Shown: positions 42,912-51,985 of the stretch, piece after piece
How the letters are laid out: each line of letters begins with the position of its first letter
How positions within the stretch are numbered: position 1 is the first letter of the stretch
From: Flavobacterium aestivum
Lineage (GTDB): Bacteria > Bacteroidota > Bacteroidia > Flavobacteriales > Flavobacteriaceae
Assembly (NCBI RefSeq): GCF_026870175.2
Contig: NZ_CP113977.2
Span: forward strand, 1,674,001 to 1,738,000
DNA length: 64,000 bases
Direction of reading: 5' to 3'
Notes under the pieces: model-generated
What the model was told of the DNA's origin: nothing
The model's input: the letters and a program-made list of their open reading frames with translations, nothing else
The model's database searches: none
Program-made: the position numbers and the translations under genes

Positions 42912-44888
42912 ATGAAAAATAAATTTTTGAAAGGAACTTTAGCTCTAGCTTTAGTTGCTGCTTTTTTTAGTTCATGTAAGCCTAAAGACTCTAATGATGT
43001 AGTAAGTGGTGATGCAGCTCAAAAAGCATACGTTGCGCCAGGTAAATACGATGAGTTTTATAATTTTGTGTCAGGTGGATTTAGCGGTCAGGTTTCCGTT
43101 TATGGTCTGCCAAGCGGAAGATTGCTTAGAGTAATTCCGGTTTTCTCTGCGGATCCTCAAAGTGGTTACGGATACAATGAAGAAACTAAACCAATGCTAA
43201 ATACTTCTAACGGGTTTGTGCCATGGGATGATCAACACCATACGGAGTTATCTCAAACAAATGGTGAAGTAGATGGACGTTGGCTTTTTGCCAATGCCAA
43301 TAATACTCCTCGTATTGCACGTGTCGATTTAAAAACGTTTACTACAAAGGAAATTATTGAATTGCCTAACAGTGCAGGGAACCACTCCTCTCCGTTTATT
43401 ACAGAGAATACAGAATATGTAGTGGCAGGTACCCGTTTTAGTGTTCCGCCAGATAATGTAAATGGAGATGTGCCAATTAATACCTATAAACAAAATTTTA
43501 AAGGCTATTTAAGTTTTGTAAAAGTAGGGAAAGAGGGTGAAATGGATATTGCTTTTCAAATTGCCGCTCCGGGTGTGAATTTCGATTTGAGTCATGCTGG
43601 TAAAGGAAAATCTCACGGTTGGTTTTTCTTCTCTTGCTACAATACAGAACAGGCTAACACTTTGCTAGAAGTAAATGCTTCTCAAAAAGACAAAGACTTT
43701 ATCATGGCTGTAAACTGGAAAAAAGCTGAGGAATACATCAAAGCTGGTAAAGGGAAAAAAGTGGCTACAAAATATGTTCACAACATTTATGATGAGAAAA
43801 CACATACTGCAAAATCTGAAACAAGAAATGAGGTTTTAGTTCTTGATTCTAAAGATTTCAAAGATATTTGTTATATGATACCTTGTCCAAAATCGCCTCA
43901 CGGTTGTGATGTGGATCCAACAGGGGAATACATTGTGGGTAGTGGAAAATTAGCAGCCTTAATTCCGGTATTTAGTTTTGATAAATTGCAAAATGCCATT
44001 AAAAACAAACAGTTTGATGGTGAGTATGACGGAATTCCGGTTATTAAATACGAAGCTGCTTTACATGGCGAAGTACAAAAACCAGGTTTAGGACCATTGC
44101 ATACAGAATTTGACGGAAAAGGAAATGCATATACTACATTCTTCGTTTCTTCTGAAGTTGTTAAATGGGATATCAAATCATTAAAAGTGTTAGATAGAGT
44201 TCCTACGTATTATTCAGTTGGACACCTTTGTATTCCTGGAGGAGACAGTAAAAAACCTTATGGAAAATACTTGATTGCCTACAACAAAATTACAAAAGAC
44301 CGTTATTTGCCAACTGGACCAGAATTAGCACAAAGTGCTCAAATATTTGATATTAGTGGTGATAAAATGCAACTGATATTAGATTTCCCAACCATTGGAG
44401 AGCCTCATTATGCTCAAGCAGCACCAGCTGATTTGATTCGAAATAATGGACAGTTGAAAATTTATAAAATTGAAGAAAACAAACATCCTTATGTTACAAA
44501 AGGAGAAAAAGAATCCAAAATTGTAAGAGAGGGTAATAAAGTTCACGTTTATATGACTTCAATTCGTTCTCACTTTGCACCAGATAATATAGAGGGAATT
44601 AAATTAGGTGATGAGGTGTATTTCCATGTTACTAATTTAGAGCAGGATTGGGATATTCCTCATGGATTTGCCATCAAAGGAGCAGACAATGGAGAACTAC
44701 TGATTATGCCTGGTGAAACTTGTACCCTAAAATGGATTCCTAAGAAAACTGGAATATTCCCATTCTATTGTACAGATTTCTGTAGCGCATTGCATCAGGA
44801 AATGCAAGGTTATGCAAGGGTATCTCCAGCAGGAAGTAGTGTTCCGTTAACTTTTAGTATAGGTACAAATTTGCCAGCAGCAAAATAG
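42912..44888 (+). CDS. nosZ: Nitrous oxide reductase, clade II type
   Basis: 658 residues. The signal sequence is of Sec/lipoprotein type (VAAFFSSCKP, Cys22) without a twin-arginine motif, the hallmark of clade II (atypical) NosZ. CuZ histidines appear in DDQHHTEL, GNHSSPF, SHGWFFFSCYN, SPHGCDVDPTG and LGPLHTEFDG. The C-terminal CuA cupredoxin has CTDFCSALHQEMQGY (Cys620, Cys624, His628, Met631). It reduces N2O to N2 in the periplasm. It is the second gene of the cytochrome c-nosZ-NosL-nosD-nosF-nosY operon. Confidence 0.97.
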   Translation: MKNKFLKGTLALALVAAFFSSCKPKDSNDVVSGDAAQKAYVAPGKYDEFYNFVSGGFSGQVSVYGLPSGRLLRVIPVFSADPQSGYGYNEETKPMLNTSNGFVPWDDQHHTELSQTNGEVDGRWLFANANNTPRIARVDLKTFTTKEIIELPNSAGNHSSPFITENTEYVVAGTRFSVPPDNVNGDVPINTYKQNFKGYLSFVKVGKEGEMDIAFQIAAPGVNFDLSHAGKGKSHGWFFFSCYNTEQANTLLEVNASQKDKDFIMAVNWKKAEEYIKAGKGKKVATKYVHNIYDEKTHTAKSETRNEVLVLDSKDFKDICYMIPCPKSPHGCDVDPTGEYIVGSGKLAALIPVFSFDKLQNAIKNKQFDGEYDGIPVIKYEAALHGEVQKPGLGPLHTEFDGKGNAYTTFFVSSEVVKWDIKSLKVLDRVPTYYSVGHLCIPGGDSKKPYGKYLIAYNKITKDRYLPTGPELAQSAQIFDISGDKMQLILDFPTIGEPHYAQAAPADLIRNNGQLKIYKIEENKHPYVTKGEKESKIVREGNKVHVYMTSIRSHFAPDNIEGIKLGDEVYFHVTNLEQDWDIPHGFAIKGADNGELLIMPGETCTLKWIPKKTGIFPFYCTDFCSALHQEMQGYARVSPAGSSVPLTFSIGTNLPAAK

Positions 44889-44915
44889 TATATTAAGGTT
44901 GAAATTAATGTTTTT

Positions 44916-44980
44916 GAACCATTAAGAAGTTAAGAATTTTAAGTGACACAATCTTAATCTGCTTAATTGCTTAGTGGTTC
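44916..44980. repeat. Imperfect palindrome between nosZ and the NosL gene
   Basis: gaaccattaagaagttaaga is mirrored by a looser tcttaatctgcttaattgct followed by tagtggttc. There is a T-run shortly after. It could lower transcription into the downstream accessory genes or protect the nosZ mRNA end. Confidence 0.6.
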
Positions 44981-45015
44981 ATTTTTTATGTCAATTTTAT
45001 ATTAAGAAATAAATT

Positions 45016-46032
45016 ATGAAAACTTTAAAGATATCTTTATTTTCAAAAGTGATTCTTTTGATAGTGAGCGCCTTGTTTTTTTTCTCTTTGTTGTTCCCAA
45101 TGTGGAGAATTGAACTTACTGCGCCTCAATATCCAGAAGGATTAGTATTACAATTGCATGCCAATAAAATTGCCGGAGATGTAGATATCATCAATGGATT
45201 GAATCATTATATAGGGATGAAAACCTTGCATACCGAAGATTTTGTTGAATTTTCGATATTGCCTTACGTATTTATTTTTTTTGGATTATTTACTTTGGCC
45301 ATGATCTTTATAGCCAAACGCAAAGGGGTGATTATACTTTTTGTTTCGTTTGTCCTTTTTGGAATTTTAGCAGCTTGTGATTTTTATAGATGGAACTATG
45401 AGTATGGACATAATCTGAATCCTAATGCAGCGATTGTTGTACCTGGAATGGCTTATCAGCCACCCTTGATTGGATATAAGCAACTGTTGAATTTTGGAGC
45501 CTTTTCTATTCCGGATGTTGGCGGATGGATGTTGATTCTTGCAGGAGTTTTACTTTTTGGTATTTTGGTAAAAGAAAATCAATGGATCCGTAGTATTAGA
45601 AAACCGAATATAGGACCAGTTTTATTGTTTCTGTTATCATTTACTCTTTTTTCATGTACTAATTACAATGCAGTTCCTTTGGAATTAAATAAAGATAATT
45701 GTGATTTCTGTAAAATGAGCATTGCCGATGGTAAGTTTGGGGCAGAAGTGATTACCCAAAAAGGGAGAGTTTATAAATTTGATGATATTCAGTGTATGGT
45801 CAATTATTGTAAAGCAAACCAGGATACAAAAATGAAAGTGTTTTACGTAAATGATTTTACTAAAGAAAATGTTTTAATTCCTGCAGAGACTGCTTTTTTT
45901 CTTTCGGGAGAAATGATTCATAGTCCAATGAGAGGAGGAATTATCGCATTCTCATCCAAGAATGAACTTGCAGCAATACAGCCAAAATTTAATGCTAAAT
46001 CAATACTTTGGGATGTAGTTTATAATAAATAA
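45016..46032 (+). CDS. nosL: Fusion of a four-helix membrane protein with NosL
   Basis: 338 residues. Residues 1-195 are a membrane protein with about four helices (8-28, 82-100, 104-122, 168-185) and a periplasmic loop containing APQYPEGLVLQ and HYIGM. Residues 200-214 (PVLLFLLSFTLFSC) look like a retained lipoprotein signal, and residues 225-338 are NosL with the copper-site motif CDFCKMSIADGKFGAEV (Cys229, Cys232) and FDDIQCMVNY. NosL delivers Cu(I) for NosZ maturation. The fusion puts the copper chaperone on its own membrane domain. Confidence 0.9.
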   Translation: MKTLKISLFSKVILLIVSALFFFSLLFPMWRIELTAPQYPEGLVLQLHANKIAGDVDIINGLNHYIGMKTLHTEDFVEFSILPYVFIFFGLFTLAMIFIAKRKGVIILFVSFVLFGILAACDFYRWNYEYGHNLNPNAAIVVPGMAYQPPLIGYKQLLNFGAFSIPDVGGWMLILAGVLLFGILVKENQWIRSIRKPNIGPVLLFLLSFTLFSCTNYNAVPLELNKDNCDFCKMSIADGKFGAEVITQKGRVYKFDDIQCMVNYCKANQDTKMKVFYVNDFTKENVLIPAETAFFLSGEMIHSPMRGGIIAFSSKNELAAIQPKFNAKSILWDVVYNK

Positions 46033-46102
46033 TGTAAAGAGCATACCAGTTAGTTAACTAGGTAAAATCTTTATTCAATAAATATAATTTTTCAATCAGT
46101 AC

Positions 46103-47332
46103 ATGAAAAATATTTTCTATTTCATTCTTCTTATTTCCACATTGCTTAAAGCCAACGTAGTTGAAGTTGGAGTGAATAAACCCATAAAATCGATAAAAAA
46201 AGCCATCGCCATCGCCAAAGTTGGTGATACCGTTTTGGTCCATAAAGGATTGTATAGAGAAGGAAATATAGTTATCGATAAAAAGATTGTTTTCTTAGGG
46301 ATAGGTTATCCGATACTGGACGGTCAAAAGAAATATGAAGTCCTCTCTGTAAAATCTGATGGTGTAATTGTAGATGGTTTCAAAATAATAAAATCCGGTT
46401 ATGCAACACTCGAAGATCCCTGCGGAATAAAAGTCTACAATAAAAACCATGTTACCATTCAAAACAACATTCTGGATAATAATTTCTTTGGAATTTATAT
46501 CCAAAACGGAAGGAATTGCATCGTAAAGAATAACAAAATAAGAGCTTACGGAAAAGAAGAGCAACGCATAGGTAATGGGATTCATTGCTGGAAAAGTGAT
46601 AGCCTTCAAATTACAGCCAATACAGTTTCTGGTCATCGTGATGGAATTTATTTTGAGTTTGTCACCAATTCTGTAATCTGGAGAAATATTTCGGTAAAAA
46701 ATATTCGTTACGGTTTGCATTTTATGTTTTCTAATGATGATGCTTATATTTCAAATGTTTTCAAAAACAATGGTGCCGGAGTAGCAGTTATGTTTACCAG
46801 AAGGGTAAAGATGTTTAATAATTATTTTGAAGAAAACTGGGGTGATGCCGCTTATGGATTATTATTAAAAGAAATCTCGGATAGCTATATCAGTGGCAAT
46901 AAATTTATCAAGAACACATCAGGGATTCATATGGAAGGGACGAGTAGAATTCTTATAGAAAGAAATATTTTTGAAGCCAATGGTTGGGGCATGAAAATTC
47001 AGGCCAGTTGCATGGATAATGTAATCAAGAACAATAATTTTGTTGGGAACACTTTTGATATTAGTACCAACGGGAGTTTAGTCCTTAATACTTTCAATAG
47101 TAATTATTGGGATAAATATGAAGGTTATGATTTAGATAAGAACGGAGTAGGAGATGTTCATTATCATCCATTGAGTTTATTTGCTGTACTTACGGAAAAT
47201 AACCCCTCAGCGATGTTACTTTTTAGAAGCTTTATGATTACGCTTTTAGATAAATCAGAAAAAATATTACCCAGTATCACTCCCGATAACTTTGTGGATG
47301 AAACCCCATTAATGCATTCTTTGTCTTTATGA
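46103..47332 (+). CDS. nosD: Periplasmic copper-processing protein NosD
   Basis: 409 residues. Signal peptide, then a right-handed beta-helix of CASH/NosD repeats (VIVDGFKIIKSGYATLEDPC, then NNILDNNFFGIYIQNGRNC, then SGIHMEGTSRILIERN). NosD works with the NosFY ABC transporter to mature the CuZ centre of NosZ. The stop overlaps the nosF start by four bases (ATGA). Typical length and order. Confidence 0.94.
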   Translation: MKNIFYFILLISTLLKANVVEVGVNKPIKSIKKAIAIAKVGDTVLVHKGLYREGNIVIDKKIVFLGIGYPILDGQKKYEVLSVKSDGVIVDGFKIIKSGYATLEDPCGIKVYNKNHVTIQNNILDNNFFGIYIQNGRNCIVKNNKIRAYGKEEQRIGNGIHCWKSDSLQITANTVSGHRDGIYFEFVTNSVIWRNISVKNIRYGLHFMFSNDDAYISNVFKNNGAGVAVMFTRRVKMFNNYFEENWGDAAYGLLLKEISDSYISGNKFIKNTSGIHMEGTSRILIERNIFEANGWGMKIQASCMDNVIKNNNFVGNTFDISTNGSLVLNTFNSNYWDKYEGYDLDKNGVGDVHYHPLSLFAVLTENNPSAMLLFRSFMITLLDKSEKILPSITPDNFVDETPLMHSLSL

Positions 47333-48042
47333 TTGAAATAAAAAATATTAGTAAAAAATTTGGAAAGTTAGAAGTTCTAAATGACATCAACCTAACTTTC
47401 AATAGTGGCGAATGTATTGCACTCATTGGCCCAAACGGTTGTGGAAAAACAACCTTAATAAAAAGTGTTTTGGGGATGGTCATTCCGTCTAAAGGAGATG
47501 TTTTATTTGATCAAAAATCTATTTTAGGTAAATACAGATACCGTGAGAATATTGGTTATATGCCACAAATGGGACGTTATCCGGATTATATGACCATTGG
47601 TCAAATTATCGAAATGATGAAGAAAATCCGCAATTCAAATCAAGAATTAGACGAAGATCTGATTAAAGATTTTGAACTGGAAAAAATGTTTGATAAACCT
47701 ATGCGAACCCTTTCGGGAGGAACTACCCAAAAAGTGAGTGCCACATTGGCCTTCCTGTTCAATCCAGATGTACTGATTTTAGATGAACCAACAGCGGGTT
47801 TAGATCCATTGGCTTCTGAGATATTAAAAGAGAAAATCATCAAAGAAAAGGAGAAAGGAAAATTAATCTTGATTACGTCACATTTATTGAGTGAGCTTGA
47901 CGATATGATTTCGCAAATAATTTTTATGCAGGAAGGAAAAGTACATTTTCATAAAACAATTGACGATTTATTGCTTTCTGCTAACGAACAAAAAATATCT
48001 AAAGCAATTGCTAAAATATTAAAAGAGAAAAAAAATGAATAG
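47329..48042 (+). CDS. nosF: ABC transporter ATP-binding protein NosF
   Basis: 237 residues. Walker A GPNGCGKTT, signature LSGGTTQKVSATLAF, Walker B DVLILDEPTAGLDP, and the H-loop LITSHLL are complete, so it is an active ATPase. With NosY and NosD it supports assembly of the NosZ copper-sulfide site. It overlaps nosD by four bases and nosY by eight. Confidence 0.95.
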   Translation: MIEIKNISKKFGKLEVLNDINLTFNSGECIALIGPNGCGKTTLIKSVLGMVIPSKGDVLFDQKSILGKYRYRENIGYMPQMGRYPDYMTIGQIIEMMKKIRNSNQELDEDLIKDFELEKMFDKPMRTLSGGTTQKVSATLAFLFNPDVLILDEPTAGLDPLASEILKEKIIKEKEKGKLILITSHLLSELDDMISQIIFMQEGKVHFHKTIDDLLLSANEQKISKAIAKILKEKKNE

Positions 48043-48802
48043 AATCATTAAAATTATTCTGCTCGACATTCTTAAGAATAAAATCATCATTGGGTATACC
48101 TTAATTTTGGGGCTGCTCTCTTGGAGTTCCTTTGGTTTAGAGGACAATTCTGCCAAGGGTTTGCTTACGATTCTAAACGTTATTCTGTTTACAGTGCCTT
48201 TGGTTTCGATTCTTTTTGCAACTATATATTTGTATAACAGTTCAGAGTTTATAGAGCTGTTATTAAGTCAACCCATAAAAAGAAGAAAGATTTGGTTGAG
48301 CTTGTTTTTGGGTTTGTCACTTTCTATGGTTTTGGCTTTCTGTGTAGGAGCCGGAATACCGCTTTTGATCAATGCTCCCAACGGGATAGGGACAATGATG
48401 CTTATTGTAGGATGCTTGATTTCGGTTGTTTTCGTGGCATTGGCTTTTTTGAGTTCAATTATCACTAGGGATAAGGCAAAGGGAATAGGAATAGCCATTA
48501 TGACTTGGTTGTATTTTGCATTGCTTTTTGATGGAATAGTTTTGTTCTTACTGTTTCAGCTTTCAGATTATCCTATAGAAAAAGCAATGGTTTTCATAAC
48601 CGCATTTAGTCCAATAGATTTAGCAAGAATACAAATATTGTTGCAACTGGATCAATCAGCAATGATGGGATATACAGGGGCAATTTTCAAGGATTTCTTT
48701 GGTACAACTTTAGGGCTAATAATGTCTTTCTTGTTGTTGTGTTTGTGGGGAGTTATTCCATTTTTTATTTCTTTAAAGAAATTTAAATATAAAGATTTAT
48801 AA
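48035..48802 (+). CDS. nosY: ABC transporter permease NosY
   Basis: 255 residues with six predicted membrane helices. The N-terminal MNRIIKIILLDILKNKIIIG and the later FLSSIITRDKAKGIGIAIMTWLY region fit NosY/ABC-2 permeases. It forms the membrane channel of the NosFY transporter. It is the last gene of the coupled nosD-nosF-nosY group; no terminator directly follows. Confidence 0.93.
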   Translation: MNRIIKIILLDILKNKIIIGYTLILGLLSWSSFGLEDNSAKGLLTILNVILFTVPLVSILFATIYLYNSSEFIELLLSQPIKRRKIWLSLFLGLSLSMVLAFCVGAGIPLLINAPNGIGTMMLIVGCLISVVFVALAFLSSIITRDKAKGIGIAIMTWLYFALLFDGIVLFLLFQLSDYPIEKAMVFITAFSPIDLARIQILLQLDQSAMMGYTGAIFKDFFGTTLGLIMSFLLLCLWGVIPFFISLKKFKYKDL

Positions 48803-48903
48803 TTCTTAGTTGAATTAATGTAGTTGAAAGTCTTGCATCATTTAGATGGTTTTGTCTTGTATCCTGTTGAAAAGAGTTTGTATTTAATGATAAATTTAAG
48901 TGG

Positions 48904-49275
48904 ATGAAATCAGATATAAAAAATAGAGCCGATATAGAAAAGTTAGTCAATGTTTTTTATGATAAAATAAAGACTGATACTGAAATAGGTTATTTTTTTT
49001 CGGATGTAGCCAAAGTAGATTGGGAAAAACACTTGCCTATAATGTATAACTTTTGGGAAAATATTCTGTTCTCAACCGGTAATTTTGAAGGAAATCCGAT
49101 GCTTAAACACAAAGAATTGCATCAGAAAAGCAAATTGAATCCAGCTCATTTTCTGCATTGGAATGTGCTGTTTAGTGATACAGTAGATGAGTTGTTTGCA
49201 GGTGATAGAGCTACAGAAATCAAACTAAGAGCAAAGAATATTGCTGCAGTTATGATGACAAAGACATTAGAGTAA
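48904..49275 (+). CDS. Group III truncated hemoglobin (second copy)
   Basis: 123 residues. Same family as the protein at 32282-32674: VNVFYDKIKTDTEIGYFFSD, then YNFWENILFSTG, then HFLHWNVLFSDTVDELFAG. It lies 101 bp after nosY and ends before a bidirectional terminator, so it may be read from the nos operon. A role in binding or removing NO next to N2O respiration is plausible but not shown. Confidence 0.92.
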   Translation: MKSDIKNRADIEKLVNVFYDKIKTDTEIGYFFSDVAKVDWEKHLPIMYNFWENILFSTGNFEGNPMLKHKELHQKSKLNPAHFLHWNVLFSDTVDELFAGDRATEIKLRAKNIAAVMMTKTLE

Positions 49276-49296
49276 TTGTTTGAAAAAAAAGATTTG

Positions 49297-49335
49297 AAAA
49301 AAGGAAGCCGTCTCAGTTGAGATGGCTTCCTTTTT
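49297..49335. terminator. Bidirectional terminator
   Basis: An 18-bp stem with one mismatch or G-U pair (ggaagccgtctca/tgagatggcttcc plus flanking A and T runs) stands between the converging hemoglobin and fasciclin genes. Confidence 0.9.
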
Positions 49336-49364
49336 CAATTTAGTATTTGAATTAATAATACCTT

Positions 49365-49928
49365 TTATTTTGGAGGCATTAGCACATCACCAATAACATG
49401 AATGATTCCATTTGAAGTTGGTATTGAAGCCGTAATTTCGGAACCGTTTACGAAGGTTTTGTCTCCTTTTTTGGTGATTTTTACTTTACCACCAAAAACC
49501 ATGTCAAACTCCTGACCATCTTGCATGTATTCAGTTTTCAAACTTCCTACATAGGTATGGTACCCCAATATGTTTTCTAAATCTCCTTTTTTCTCTGGTT
49601 TGAGTAAGCCTTCAACAGTTCCGGCAGGTAATTTATCAAAAGCAGCATTTGTTGGCGCAAATACTGTAAATGGACCAGCATTGCTTAATGCATCAACCAA
49701 TCCGGCAGCTTTTATGGCAGCCACAAGAGTGGTGTGGTCTTTGCTTCCAGATGCGACCTGTACAATATTGGGGTTTGAGGCGTCGTCTTTTACTCCAGAT
49801 TGTCCGGTTCCAGTTGTTTCTGTGCTTTCTGTTGTTTTTGCTTTTTCAGCGTTGGCGTCGTTATTTTGCTTGCAACTCAAGAAGCTCACAAAACTAACAA
49901 CTAATAATAATTGAATAGTTTTTTTCAT
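49365..49928 (-). CDS. Fasciclin-domain lipoprotein
   Basis: 187 residues from the ATG at 49928, which begins a lipoprotein signal (VVSFVSFLSCKQ). A Thr/Glu-rich linker is followed by one FAS1 domain (HTTLVAAIKAAGLVDALSNA, then GPFTVFAPTNAAFDKLP, then NGIIHVIGDVLMPP). Such single FAS1 lipoproteins sit in the outer or inner membrane facing the periplasm and may aid adhesion. The location within the denitrification region and a possible Fnr-type site upstream suggest regulation with it. Confidence 0.92.
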   Translation of the reverse strand: MKKTIQLLLVVSFVSFLSCKQNNDANAEKAKTTESTETTGTGQSGVKDDASNPNIVQVASGSKDHTTLVAAIKAAGLVDALSNAGPFTVFAPTNAAFDKLPAGTVEGLLKPEKKGDLENILGYHTYVGSLKTEYMQDGQEFDMVFGGKVKITKKGDKTFVNGSEITASIPTSNGIIHVIGDVLMPPK

Positions 49929-49953
49929 GATTATAATACTTTGGTTTATAGAA

Positions 49954-49996
49954 CAAATTACCAAAATATCTGGTTTTTATTTTATGAGTGAAATCA
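49954..49996 (-). promoter_or_regulatory. Possible weak Fnr-type promoter of the fasciclin gene
   Basis: On the minus strand TGAT-TTCA-CTCA (one mismatch to TGAT-N4-ATCA) lies 23 bp before GTAATTTG, which keeps the TTTG half of the -7 box. The spacing equals that of the three better sites, but both elements are imperfect. Confidence 0.35.
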
Positions 49997-51226
49997 TAAA
50001 GCAGGATTGTTTTTAACTTTTTTTAGCGAATGATAAGTAGTGATTCCTATACCCGAAAAGAGGATCAAAGCTGTAATAAACAACAGTTCGTTTGCATAGG
50101 GTATTGGCGTGTAACTAAAAGAAGCAATCCCTTGTATGGCCAAAATTATTTCATTTATTAAAACTCCAATGGAGAATAAGATTAAACCAAATTTTATTTT
50201 TTTTGTAATTAAAATCAAATGGCAGGCATAAATATAAAACAATAGAAATAATGAGATTACAGCCAATAAAACCAAGTGCAAATAGGCGATAACAATAGGT
50301 CGGAACCCAAATGCCAGCTGACTTACCGTTGGTAATGTTGACCCTAGTTGTAAAGCTAATTTTATGATTAAGGCAAGACCAACAAAGATTAAAATATAAC
50401 GTAAGACCAGAGCATAATCTTTTAGAAAACCCTTTCTTGTTTTTGTTAAAACACTAATGAATTTAAACCATACAACGACTTGTATAAACGCTGCTAATAC
50501 GGTAACACCATAGAGCCATAGCGGTAGTTTTAACCATAATGTAGATAAAAAATAGGCAGGGATACAAGCTATAGCAAATAGAGTAAAAAAAGTTCCGAAA
50601 AAAGGATGCTCGGATTTTTTTAGATTTAAAAAACCGTAAAATAAACCCATACAGGCAAAGAAAAACCAACCGTTATATTGAAAATGAAGATAAAAATATA
50701 CAGATGATAAATAGACATCCTGAACGATATTTTTGCTAATCATCATGTAAGCCAAATAAAAGCTTCCTAAAGAAGATAAGACATTGAACAATAATGCAGC
50801 GCAAAACCATTTTTTTGCCAAATAATCATTGTTCAGTTGTTTTAGGTCTTTTATAAATTGATAACAAAAAGTATAACTTACCAAAACAGATAGAGTAGTA
50901 AAAATAATAGAAAGCAAATCTAATTTGGGAATAATGTAACTAACTAAAAGGCCGTAGGAACAAACAAGATAGGCAATAATTATAGCCTTGTATTTGCTGC
51001 CATTAAAACCATTTATTTTAGTCTGGAGATAATGAATCATTAAGATTATTAAAGTATGGCTTATCCAACCGGAAAAGGCAAAATTGTAATGGGAATGCTG
51101 AAGTTTTTTTTGCTCTAAATAAGGAAAATCAAAGCCTATTTTATAGCGCATTAAAACACCAAGAAAAGCAACTATACAAAGATTTAACAGGGAGATTTTA
51201 AGCCAGAATTTGATGTTTAACTGCAT
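49994..51226 (-). CDS. Heme-copper-oxidase subunit I-like membrane protein
   Basis: 410 residues with about twelve membrane helices. Histidines sit where heme ligands fall in standalone CcoN-like and NnrS-like proteins: QHSHYNFAFSGWISHTLI, then YFYLHFQYNGWFFFACMG, then IAYLHLVLLAVISLF. No full set of copper-B histidines could be confirmed. The start directly follows the stop of the Crp/Fnr gene, so the two are cotranscribed. A role in NO or heme-linked stress is an inference from context. Confidence 0.7.
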   Translation of the reverse strand: MQLNIKFWLKISLLNLCIVAFLGVLMRYKIGFDFPYLEQKKLQHSHYNFAFSGWISHTLIILMIHYLQTKINGFNGSKYKAIIIAYLVCSYGLLVSYIIPKLDLLSIIFTTLSVLVSYTFCYQFIKDLKQLNNDYLAKKWFCAALLFNVLSSLGSFYLAYMMISKNIVQDVYLSSVYFYLHFQYNGWFFFACMGLFYGFLNLKKSEHPFFGTFFTLFAIACIPAYFLSTLWLKLPLWLYGVTVLAAFIQVVVWFKFISVLTKTRKGFLKDYALVLRYILIFVGLALIIKLALQLGSTLPTVSQLAFGFRPIVIAYLHLVLLAVISLFLLFYIYACHLILITKKIKFGLILFSIGVLINEIILAIQGIASFSYTPIPYANELLFITALILFSGIGITTYHSLKKVKNNPAL

Positions 51227-51820
51227 TTAATAATATATTTTATGGTTGATGATTTCTACTTTGTTGCAAGTATTCATTTTGCATAAAACACGAATTACGG
51301 TTTCAACTCTCAAGCCGGTATGATTGGCAATTTCCTGGCGCGTATACGGAATTATTAACCTTGTATCTTTGTTATCAGTATTCTTCTTGCATGAATTTAA
51401 AAAAGAAATAATTCGGTGCTCAGGTTTATGGTTGATAATCTCGTTAGATGATTTAGATTTAGAATATACTTTTTGAGCAAGTAGAAATAAAAAAGATTTT
51501 TGAACGGATGGATATTCATCAAGAATTTTCAAAAACTTGTCCTTAGATAATTTTATGATAGTGCTGTCTTGAGTGGCAACTGCTTTTGAGGGGTAGGTTC
51601 CGTCTATAAATAAAGGAGGTTCACCAAATCCTTCTCCGCTGCAAAAAAGTCCTTGTGTGTATTCTTTACCCTCAAGATTTAGATTAAACATTCGGACTCC
51701 TCCATCAATTATTTGATAATAGAAGTTCGCCGATTCTTCTTCTTCAAAAATAACTTCGTTTTTTTTGTATTTTTTAGCAACTGCTCCCCATGTAAAAAGT
51801 AAATCTATGTCTATTTGCAT
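51227..51820 (-). CDS. Crp/Fnr family transcriptional regulator
   Basis: 197 residues. An N-terminal cyclic-nucleotide-binding-type barrel (VIFEEEESANFYYQIIDGG, then GEGFGEPPLFIDGTYPSKAV), a dimer helix, and a C-terminal winged helix (YTRQEIANHTGLRVETVIRV). There is no N-terminal cysteine cluster, so it is not an iron-sulfur Fnr; a DNR-like heme or NO sensor is possible. The recognition helix keeps VET..R as in Fnr, predicting TGAT half-sites, and such palindromes occur before this gene and the nos operon. Confidence 0.92.
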   Translation of the reverse strand: MQIDIDLLFTWGAVAKKYKKNEVIFEEEESANFYYQIIDGGVRMFNLNLEGKEYTQGLFCSGEGFGEPPLFIDGTYPSKAVATQDSTIIKLSKDKFLKILDEYPSVQKSFLFLLAQKVYSKSKSSNEIINHKPEHRIISFLNSCKKNTDNKDTRLIIPYTRQEIANHTGLRVETVIRVLCKMNTCNKVEIINHKIYY

Positions 51821-51867
51821 AAGCTTTAAGGTTTTAGAGATGTCTAGTAAAACAAATTTATTGCCGA

Positions 51868-51911
51868 TAAAAATATAAATTTACAAAATTTAATTGTATG
51901 ATTTTTATCAT
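51868..51911 (-). promoter_or_regulatory. Fnr-type operator and -7 box of the regulator gene
   Basis: ATGATTTTTATCAT (51898-51911; TGAT-N4-ATCA) lies exactly 23 bp before TATTTTTA on the minus strand (51868-51875), seven of eight matches to TAnnTTTG. This suggests the regulator controls its own gene. Confidence 0.65.
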
Positions 51912-51985
51912 GTTATGTTTTTTGGTGATGTAATAAGCAGATACTGAGCATCATTAATTTCTTATCAAAAAATAACTTAAATAAC

